Origin: Stenotrophomonas sp.
Lineage (GTDB): Bacteria; Pseudomonadota; Gammaproteobacteria; Xanthomonadales; Xanthomonadaceae
Direction: 5' to 3'
Assembly: GCA_003525885.1 (NCBI GenBank)
Contig: DQIG01000131.1
Location: 1-8,733, forward strand
Length of the DNA stretch: 8,733 nucleotides
Made by a program: the position numbers and the translations under genes. The notes below the pieces were generated by a model. It saw only the letters and a program-made list of their open reading frames with translations, made no database searches and was not told the origin of the DNA. Shown piece by piece: positions 1 through 5,995 of the stretch; positions within the stretch are counted from its first letter, which is position 1, and each line of letters starts with the position of its first letter.

Positions 1-20
1 CCGGCCAGCGGCCGGCACTG
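1..20 (-). repeat. SMAG/REP-like palindrome, truncated by window edge
   Basis: A 6-bp perfect stem (CCGGCC at 1-6, GGCCGG at 10-15) with a 3-base loop is followed by CACTG, where a canonical element would end in CACTAC. The left arm probably continues beyond the window. It lies 10 bp past the stop codon of the GH97 gene, so it would form in the 3' end of that transcript. There is no T-tract, so it is more likely an RNA-stabilising REP than an intrinsic terminator. Confidence 0.5.
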
Positions 21-29
21 CCGGGTCAT

Positions 30-2075
30 TCAAAGCGGCGTGAAGCGAATGGCCTGCCCGCCGCCCGGTGCCAGCACCAGCGTCACCGCATCGGCACTGG
101 TCACCTCGCGGGTTTCACGTACGAACGCGAACGGGTTGCTGCGGAAATCAGCGCCTTCACCATCGCGGTAGATCTCGGCGCGATAGCGCACGCCGGGTTC
201 CAGGAAGCCCAGCGACACCGGCAGCACGCGGCCGTGCTCGTCGGTGATGCTGCCGAGGAACCAGTCGCGACTGTTACGGTCGCGGCGCACGATGGTCACG
301 TAGTCGCCCACTTCGCCATCGAGCACGCGGCTCTGCTCCCAGTCCACCGCCACGTCTTCGATGAAACGGAACGCCTCGCGATGCTGCAGGTAGTGCTCGG
401 GCAGGTCGGCAGCCATCTGGATCGGGCTGTACAGCACCACGTACAGGGCTAGCTGGCGGGCCAGCGTGCTGGGGATGGCCTGGCCGTGGCGGCCCTTCAG
501 GCTGAGGATGCCAGGGGTGTAGTCCATCGGCCCGGCCAACATGCGGGTGAACACCAGGTTGACCTCGTGCTCGGGTGGGTTCGGCGGCTGGCCCCAGGCG
601 TTGTACTCCATGCCGCGCGCACCTTCGCGCGAGATCCAGTTGGGATAGGTGCGGCGCAGGCCGGTGTCCTTGATCGGCTCATGCGGGTTCACCGACAGAT
701 GCCGGCGCGCAGCCGCCTGCACCACCTTCAGGTGGTGGCGGGCCATGAACTGCCCGTCGTGCCACTCACGCCACAGCGGGCCACCGGCCGGGTTGCGGCG
801 ATCGACCTGGCCGTCGTCGCAGACGTAGCCGGTCTTGAACTGGTCCACGCCCAGCCGTGCGTACAGGTCCAGCGCGGCGCCCAGTTGGTCCTCGTAGTGC
901 TCGATCGCGCAGCCGGTTTCATGGTGGCCGATCAGATGTACACCCTTTTTCAGGCCATACGCCGACAGCGCTTCGATGTCGAAATCCGGCGTGGCGCGGG
1001 TGAAATCGAAGTCGTAGCCATTGCCCACCCACATGCCGTCCCAGCCCGGATTCCAGCCTTCCACCAGCACGCCACGGAAGCCGTGCGCAGCGGCGAAGTC
1101 GATGACTTTTTTCGTTTTGGCGGTGGTGGCCGCGTGTTTTGGTCCGGTCGCCCAGCTCTCATTGTCCAGGTGCATCGACCACCACACGCCGAGATACTTG
1201 GCTGGCTTCACCCAGCTCACATCGCCCAGCGCATTGGGTTCGTTGAGGTTGAGGATCAGGTCCGATTCGACCAGGCCACCGGCACGGTCGGCGATCTGCA
1301 GCGTGCGCCACGGTGTGGCGAAGGGCAGGGCGCGGCGCACCTTCCAGCCTTCGGCGGAGGGCGAGAGCTGCGCGCGCAGGCGCTGGCCCTCGGTGCGGCG
1401 CAGCCACATGCCGGCATAGTCCACCAGCGCGGCCTCGTGGATCGCCACGTGCAGGCCATCGCGGCTGCGCAGGGTCATCGGCGTATGCACCAGCGGCACC
1501 TCGCGCAGTGGCGTGCGTTGGTACAGGTATTCGTAGTGGATCGGCTCGCCGGCGGGAATCCACCAGGCGGTGGAATCCTGCGCGATGGCGAACTCGGTCA
1601 GTTCGTCATCGATGATTGCTTCGCGCAGGTTCGGCTGCTCGGGGAACACGTAGCGGAAGCCGAGGCCATCGTCATAGACGCGGAACACCACGTCCAGCCG
1701 CCGCTTGCTGCCGGTGGTTTCGGCCAGCTGCACAGTCAGCTCGTTGAAGTGGTTGCGGGTGAGCCTGCGCTCTCCCCACGGCTGCTCCCAGCGGTCATCG
1801 ACGCTGCGCCGCTGCTGGCCAAGCAGGTCGAAATCGCGGTCCAGGCGGCCGTCGCGCAGGTCGAAGCCGAGCTTCGAATCCTCAACGACGGCTTCGCCGA
1901 AGCGCTCGACGCGGTAGCGGGCGGTGCCCCCATCCAGCACCAGGCTGACCTTGAGTACCTTGCCCGGTGATTCGACGCTGGCCACCTGTGGCGTGGCCTG
2001 CGCCATCGCGGCCCATCCCAGCAGGGCCAGGCTGAGCAGGTGCGCGATTGCCGCGCGTACAGCAGTGGGTGACAT
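30..2075 (-). CDS. Secreted GH97 alpha-glucosidase/glucoamylase (SusB-like)
   Basis: A 681-aa glycoside hydrolase family 97 enzyme, expected to release glucose from the non-reducing ends of maltooligosaccharides in the periplasm. Residues 1-27 form a signal peptide ending in AMAQA. An N-terminal beta-sandwich (about 30-290) precedes a (beta/alpha)8 barrel (about 295-555) and a C-terminal beta domain. The barrel holds GHHETG (E386), VNPHE (E466) and REGARGMEYN (E484, E490). Spacing between the last three Glu equals that of the Ca-binding/acid Glu 508, 526 and 532 of Bacteroides SusB, making E490 the likely general acid and E386/E466 the likely base pair. KTGYV (G416) stands where retaining GH97 members carry the nucleophile Asp, so an inverting mechanism is predicted. 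The ATG at 2075 is chosen because GGGAGGGG (2084-2091) sits 8 nt upstream; the in-frame TTG at 2093 overlaps that site. Transcribed divergently from the glycosidase/transporter operon. Family is certain; exact substrate is inferred. Confidence 0.95.
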   Translation of the reverse strand: MSPTAVRAAIAHLLSLALLGWAAMAQATPQVASVESPGKVLKVSLVLDGGTARYRVERFGEAVVEDSKLGFDLRDGRLDRDFDLLGQQRRSVDDRWEQPWGERRLTRNHFNELTVQLAETTGSKRRLDVVFRVYDDGLGFRYVFPEQPNLREAIIDDELTEFAIAQDSTAWWIPAGEPIHYEYLYQRTPLREVPLVHTPMTLRSRDGLHVAIHEAALVDYAGMWLRRTEGQRLRAQLSPSAEGWKVRRALPFATPWRTLQIADRAGGLVESDLILNLNEPNALGDVSWVKPAKYLGVWWSMHLDNESWATGPKHAATTAKTKKVIDFAAAHGFRGVLVEGWNPGWDGMWVGNGYDFDFTRATPDFDIEALSAYGLKKGVHLIGHHETGCAIEHYEDQLGAALDLYARLGVDQFKTGYVCDDGQVDRRNPAGGPLWREWHDGQFMARHHLKVVQAAARRHLSVNPHEPIKDTGLRRTYPNWISREGARGMEYNAWGQPPNPPEHEVNLVFTRMLAGPMDYTPGILSLKGRHGQAIPSTLARQLALYVVLYSPIQMAADLPEHYLQHREAFRFIEDVAVDWEQSRVLDGEVGDYVTIVRRDRNSRDWFLGSITDEHGRVLPVSLGFLEPGVRYRAEIYRDGEGADFRSNPFAFVRETREVTSADAVTLVLAPGGGQAIRFTPL

Positions 2076-2083
2076 CGGCAATT

Positions 2084-2091
2084 CCCCTCCC
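2084..2091 (-). promoter_or_regulatory. Shine-Dalgarno site of the GH97 gene
   Basis: Read on the minus strand this is GGGAGGGG, 8 nt before the ATG at 2075-2073. It settles the start: the longer reading from the TTG at 2093 would begin inside the ribosome-binding site and put six charged/polar residues before the signal peptide. Confidence 0.75.
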
Positions 2092-2123
2092 AAGGCGCCG
2101 TTGGCAGACCCGGACCATAAGCC

Positions 2124-2142
2124 AGCGCGGCAGGCGCGCTAC
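2124..2142. repeat. Degenerate SMAG-like hairpin
   Basis: AGCGCG (2124-2129) and CGCGCT (2135-2140) form a 6-bp stem around a 5-base loop, and CTAC occupies 2139-2142, the same terminal arrangement as the better SMAG copies at 7718-7739 and 8282-8303. GC-only stems arise easily by chance in DNA of this composition, so the call is tentative. Confidence 0.35.
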
Positions 2143-2154
2143 CGCGCAGCGCCA

Positions 2155-2168
2155 TGAATACGTATGCA
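2155..2168. promoter_or_regulatory. Candidate LacI-family operator (maltose-type) between divergent units
   Basis: TGAATACGTATGCA is a 14-bp palindrome with 12 of 14 positions symmetrical, a perfect ATACGTAT core and a central CG, the usual shape of a LacI-family operator. It is conspicuously AT-rich for this region and is the only such palindrome I see in the window. It lies 80 bp from the GH97 start and about 150 bp from the start of the divergent operon, so one repressor could control both. The regulator gene is not in the window. Shape and position are seen; the link to a maltose regulator is inferred. Confidence 0.55.
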
Positions 2169-2172
2169 GCTG

Positions 2173-2201
2173 GACGCAGCCGACAGCCCCGCGTCTACCA
2201 T
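2173..2201 (+). promoter_or_regulatory. Weak SMAG-like hairpin ending in a -10-like hexamer
   Basis: GACGC (2173-2177) and GCGTC (2191-2195) form a 5-bp stem with a 13-base loop, and CTAC follows at 2195-2198. The hexamer TACCAT (2196-2201) matches 4 of 6 bases of the sigma-70 -10 box, and TGGACG (2171-2176) is a poor -35 at a 19-bp spacing. It lies just downstream of the candidate operator and could be the promoter of the glycosidase/transporter operon. Both readings are weak. Confidence 0.25.
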
Positions 2202-2235
2202 GGGGCCAAGGCACCTTGAGGGAGGGGCCGCGCCC

Positions 2236-2264
2236 GTCCGCCGGCAACGGTGGTGCGGACCTAC
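2236..2264 (-). repeat. SMAG-like palindrome in the leader of the glycosidase operon
   Basis: Read on the minus strand this begins GTAG (2264-2261) and then a GTCCGC/GCGGAC stem (2255-2260 with 2236-2241) around a 13-base loop, longer than the 2-3 base loops of the canonical copies elsewhere. An 8-bp direct repeat, GAGGGAGG, lies on both sides (2218-2225 and 2281-2288). The element sits 55 bp upstream of the first gene of the operon, so it may be part of its mRNA leader. Confidence 0.45.
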
Positions 2265-2318
2265 AACGCGTGCAGAGAGGGAGGGAGGCCGACGGGCGCA
2301 AGCCGGTCCGCCGCTTCG

Positions 2319-4511
2319 ATGCTGAAGATCATTTGCCTGACCGCTGCCCTGGGGGCAGCGCTGGGATCGACCGCGCAGGCGGCCGACCTGCAATTCGACG
2401 GCCGCCACGCGCGCGCCGAAGCCGCAGCCGACGGCCGCTTCGTGCTGCATGCGCCGAAGGGCGCCATACAGATCGCATCCGCACCGATGCGCAGCCGGAC
2501 CGGCAGCGTGATGTTCGATGCGTTGTTCGCGCTGGCGCAGCAGGAGATGGACCAGGACCGCGTGGACGCGATCCGCGATCCTGCGTTCGACGAGGGTCGG
2601 CCGGTACCGTGCGAGTGTTTCCAGACCGGCGCACGCTGGCCCTACGTGTGGACCCGCGATGTCAGCTTCGCTGCCGATCTGGCCTTGGCGCGGCTGGACC
2701 CGCAGCGCACCCGGCAGTCGCTGCAGTTCAAGCTGTCGGCGGCGCGCGATGGCCATACACCCGGCCTGTTCGTCGCGCAGGACACCGGGTCCGGCGGTAG
2801 CTGGCCGATCAGCAGCGACCGCGTGGTGTGGTTCCTGGCCGCACGCCACCTGCTGGATGATCGCGCGTTCGCCGACCAGGTCTGGCAGGCACTGCAGGGC
2901 ACCTTGGCGCAGGACCGCGCGATGGTGTTCGACGCGCAGGTGGGCCTGTACCGGGGGGAAACCTCGTTCCTGGACTGGCGCGAGCAGACCTATCCGGACT
3001 GGACCCGCGAGGACGTGCGCTTCATCGGTGATTCCTATGCGCTGTCCACCAACGTGCTGCACTACCAGGCGCTGCGCCTGGCAGAACGGCTGGCCGGGCA
3101 GCATGGCGACGCCCGCGAGGCTGACTACAAAGCCTGGGCCGATGCGCTGGCGCAGCAGATCGATGCACGCTTCTGGCGCGAGGATATCGGCCAGTACATG
3201 AGCTACATCGGCGAAGCCGCGCACCCTGTGCCGTACGCCAAGGTCGATCTGCTTGGCCTGTCGCTGGGCATCCTCGCCGAGGTGCTGCAGCCCGAGCGCG
3301 CGCGCCGTGCACTGGCTGCCTACCCGATGGGGCCAGCCGGCAGTCCGGTGGTCTGGCCGCAGGAAGCGCAGCAGCCGATCTACCACAACCGCGCGATCTG
3401 GCCGTTTGTCAGCGCCTACTCGCTGCGTGCGGCGCGGCAGCTGGACGACGCGTCGCGCATCGCCGCCGAGATCCGCTCGCTGATGCAGGGCGCCGCGCTG
3501 GCCGGTTCCAACATGGAGAACTACGAGCTGGTCAGCCAGGCCGTCCACGTCGATGAAGGTGCGCTCAGCGGCCCGGTGGTCAACTCCGAACGGCAGCTGT
3601 GGTCGGTGGCGGGGTACCTGTCGATGGTGGTCGAAGGCGTATTCGGTGTGCAGGACGATGGCCGCGTGCAGCCCAAGCTGCCGGCCGCGCTGGTACCGGA
3701 GTTGTTCGGCAACCAGCACAGCATCCGCCTGGACGTCGCGGGCCGAGGCTACGTGCTGGAACGCCCGAAGCAGCTGGGTGATGGGTTGCTGGTGGCGGGC
3801 AAGGTGAAGACGCGTGGTGCCATCACCACCGTGCAGCTGGTCCCCGCCGCAGCGGCGCCACGCAGCGAAGCGACGACGGCCGACGCCAATGCGCGCGCAC
3901 CGGCCACGCCGGCCGCACCGCAGGTGCAACGCAAGGGCAGGGGCTGGAATGTCGTGGTCGCTGCCGGCCAGGTGCTGTGGCAGGACGGCCGGGCGCTCAC
4001 CGCCAGCAATGGCGTGGCGCGCATCAACGACGATGGCCTGCAGCATTGCCTCAGCCTGACCCGACGCGATGGCGCATTGGAATCGCTGCACAGCCCGATG
4101 ATCTGCGTCGGTCCGCAGCGGCGGCTGAAGGGTGCGCAGCGCTGGCAGTTCACCTCGGCCACTGCCGGGCAGGTGCGCCTGCGCCTGCAGTACCGCAATC
4201 CGAACGGGCCGATCAACACCGGCGTCACCGCTGCGGTGAAGCAGCTGGTGCTGCAGTGCCCGGGCCAGCCGTTGCAGCGGCATACGGTCACCCTGCCGCA
4301 CAGCGTGGCCGTGCAGGACTCGACGGCGGCGACGTTCGCGGTGCCCAAGGGCCGGTGCACGGTCACGCTCGAAGAGGGCTTCAACATGAGCGCGCTGCAG
4401 CACTTCGCGCACTACACCGGGGGCAAGGGCGGGCGTGAGGGCGTGCTCAACCAGGCTCAGGTGCAGGCGCTGGCTGTGGCACCCGTGGCGGTGGCAGAGG
4501 GCGCACGATGA
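2319..4511 (+). CDS. Secreted six-hairpin glycosidase-like protein with C-terminal beta domain
   Basis: A 730-aa predicted periplasmic enzyme. MLKIICL...AQA (1-21) is a signal peptide. An (alpha/alpha)6 catalytic region follows, marked by ARWPYVWTRD (105-114), DWREQ (219-223), NMENYEL (398-404) and NSERQLWSVAGYLSMV (422-437). The TRD segment and late QLWS-A-GY segment resemble alpha-glucan-acting six-hairpin enzymes (GH15/GH63/debranching-type), but I cannot assign a GH family. Candidate catalytic acids are D114, D219, E222 and E400. An Ala/Pro-rich linker (about 510-534) leads to a roughly 195-residue beta-rich C-terminal domain that could be a carbohydrate-binding jelly roll. The ATG at 2319 is preferred over the in-frame GTG at 2250, which would bury the signal peptide behind 23 residues. 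No good Shine-Dalgarno lies next to this ATG; a purine tract (2274-2288) ends 30 nt upstream. First gene of the operon, overlapping the transporter by 4 bp. Context suggests trimming or debranching of maltodextrins. Confidence 0.85.
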   Translation: MLKIICLTAALGAALGSTAQAADLQFDGRHARAEAAADGRFVLHAPKGAIQIASAPMRSRTGSVMFDALFALAQQEMDQDRVDAIRDPAFDEGRPVPCECFQTGARWPYVWTRDVSFAADLALARLDPQRTRQSLQFKLSAARDGHTPGLFVAQDTGSGGSWPISSDRVVWFLAARHLLDDRAFADQVWQALQGTLAQDRAMVFDAQVGLYRGETSFLDWREQTYPDWTREDVRFIGDSYALSTNVLHYQALRLAERLAGQHGDAREADYKAWADALAQQIDARFWREDIGQYMSYIGEAAHPVPYAKVDLLGLSLGILAEVLQPERARRALAAYPMGPAGSPVVWPQEAQQPIYHNRAIWPFVSAYSLRAARQLDDASRIAAEIRSLMQGAALAGSNMENYELVSQAVHVDEGALSGPVVNSERQLWSVAGYLSMVVEGVFGVQDDGRVQPKLPAALVPELFGNQHSIRLDVAGRGYVLERPKQLGDGLLVAGKVKTRGAITTVQLVPAAAAPRSEATTADANARAPATPAAPQVQRKGRGWNVVVAAGQVLWQDGRALTASNGVARINDDGLQHCLSLTRRDGALESLHSPMICVGPQRRLKGAQRWQFTSATAGQVRLRLQYRNPNGPINTGVTAAVKQLVLQCPGQPLQRHTVTLPHSVAVQDSTAATFAVPKGRCTVTLEEGFNMSALQHFAHYTGGKGGREGVLNQAQVQALAVAPVAVAEGAR

Positions 4512-5995
4512 ATCGCACGGCCAAACCGCAGCTGTCGTTCTGGCAGATCTGGAACATGTGTTTCGGCTTCCTCGGCATCCAGTTCGGATTCGCCCTGCAG
4601 AACGCCAACGCCAGCCGCATCTTCGAGACACTGGGCGCGGACATCGAAGCGGTGCCGGGTCTGTGGATCGCCGCGCCGCTGACCGGACTGCTGGTGCAGC
4701 CGGTGATCGGTTACCTGTCCGACCGCACCTGGACGCGCTGGGGGCGCCGTCGTCCGTACTTCATGATCGGTGCGGTGCTGACCACGCTGGCGCTGCTGGT
4801 GATGCCGAACTCGCCGACGTTGTGGATCGCGGCCGGCACGCTGTGGGTATTGGATGCCTCGATCAACGTATCGATGGAGCCGTTCCGCGCCTTCGTCGGC
4901 GACCAGCTGGCACCGCGCCAGCGCCCGACCGGCTATGCCATGCAGAGCTTCTTCATCGGCGTGGGCGCCATCGTCGCCAGTTTCCTGCCCTTCGTGCTGG
5001 CCCACTTCGGGGTCGCCAATACGGCCGCCGCAGGTGAGGTGCCGGACACCGTGCGCTATGCGTTCTACTTCGGCGCGGTGGTTTTGCTGGCGGCGATCAC
5101 CTGGACGGTGGTCAGCACCCGCGAATACTCACCGGCAGAGCTGGCCTGCTTCGATGACGCCGAGCCGCCGGCACATCACGCAGCGGCGACGATCAGCGGT
5201 CCGGCCCCCTGGGCGCAGGTGATCATATGGCTGGGGCTGGGCGTGCTGCTGGCGCTGCTGATCGCATGGCGGCAGGGCGACCGGATGCTGTACGTGCTGG
5301 CCGGCCTGTGTGCCGGCTACGGCCTGCTGCTGGCGCTCGCGCGCACGTTGCCGGCCACGCATATGCTGGCCGCCATCGTCGGCGACCTGCGCGCGATGCC
5401 GGTCACCATGCGGCGCTTGGCGTGGGTGCAGTTCTTCTCGTGGTTCGCGCTGTTTGCGATGTGGATCTACACCACCGCTGCGGTGGCCGGCGCCCACTTC
5501 GGCTCGACCGAACCGGAGTCGGCGGCCTACAACGAGGGTGCCAACTGGGTGGGTGTGCTGTTTGGCGCCTATAATGGCTTCGCCGCGTTGGCAGCGGTGC
5601 TGATTCCGCTGATGGTGCGTGCGATCGGCCTGCGCTGGAGCCACCTGGTCAACCTGTGGCTGGGCGGTGCCGGGCTGGTCTCGCTGATGTTCATCCGCGA
5701 CCCGCACTGGCTGCTGCTGTCGATGGTCGGCGTCGGCTTCGCCTGGGCATCCATCCTCTCGCTGCCCTACGCACTGCTGTCCGACAGCGTGCCGGCGTCG
5801 AAGATGGGCGTGTACATGGGCATCTTCAATTTCTTCATCGTGATCCCGCAGCTGGTGGCGGCCAGTGCGCTCGGCTTCGCCCTGCGTACGATGCTGGGCG
5901 GCCAGCCAATGCATGTATTGGTGCTGGGCGGCTGCAGCCTGTTCATCGCCGGCCTGTGCGTGTTGTGGGTTCCGTCCCGTCCGGAGGTGGTGTGA
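4508..5995 (+). CDS. MFS/GPH-family maltose or maltodextrin symporter
   Basis: A 495-aa inner-membrane transporter with about 12 hydrophobic helices and no signal peptide, probably a proton-coupled importer of maltose, glucose or short dextrins. SDRTWTRWGRRRP (71-83) is the cytoplasmic loop 2-3 signature of the sucrose/SLC45 branch of the GPH group. LDASINVSMEPFRAF (115-129; D116, N120, R127) matches the conserved helix-4 segment of sucrose transporters, and PYALLSDSVPASKMGVYMG (420-438) is the second-half counterpart. A hydrophilic central loop (about 203-235) separates the two six-helix halves. Caulobacter and xanthomonads use related MFS proteins, rather than an ABC system, to take up maltose after TonB-dependent entry; the substrate here is inferred from the three glycosidase neighbours. 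It starts inside the stop of the preceding gene (ATGA), with AGAGG (4496-4500) as ribosome-binding site. Sucrose is an alternative substrate but no sucrase is present. Confidence 0.92.
   Translation: MNRTAKPQLSFWQIWNMCFGFLGIQFGFALQNANASRIFETLGADIEAVPGLWIAAPLTGLLVQPVIGYLSDRTWTRWGRRRPYFMIGAVLTTLALLVMPNSPTLWIAAGTLWVLDASINVSMEPFRAFVGDQLAPRQRPTGYAMQSFFIGVGAIVASFLPFVLAHFGVANTAAAGEVPDTVRYAFYFGAVVLLAAITWTVVSTREYSPAELACFDDAEPPAHHAAATISGPAPWAQVIIWLGLGVLLALLIAWRQGDRMLYVLAGLCAGYGLLLALARTLPATHMLAAIVGDLRAMPVTMRRLAWVQFFSWFALFAMWIYTTAAVAGAHFGSTEPESAAYNEGANWVGVLFGAYNGFAALAAVLIPLMVRAIGLRWSHLVNLWLGGAGLVSLMFIRDPHWLLLSMVGVGFAWASILSLPYALLSDSVPASKMGVYMGIFNFFIVIPQLVAASALGFALRTMLGGQPMHVLVLGGCSLFIAGLCVLWVPSRPEVV

Noticed and set aside
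486..1970. 494-codon open frame on the plus strand antisense to the GH97 gene
   Set aside because: Its translation is rich in His, Gln, Val and Arg with no family motif, typical of a shadow frame in GC-rich DNA. The minus strand here encodes a clear GH97 enzyme.
2250..2318. GTG start giving a longer six-hairpin glycosidase
   Set aside because: The added 23 residues overlap a repeat-like hairpin and would hide the signal peptide; no Shine-Dalgarno lies near the GTG.
2139..4631. 830-codon open frame on the minus strand opposite the six-hairpin glycosidase
   Set aside because: Low-complexity Arg/His/Gln translation without domains. The plus strand carries a signal peptide, glycosidase motifs and an overlapping downstream partner.
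5656..5994. Upstream extension of the GH13 reading frame into the transporter gene
   Set aside because: It would place 113 residues of out-of-frame transporter sequence before a good signal peptide, while GGAGG lies 7 nt before the ATG at 5995.
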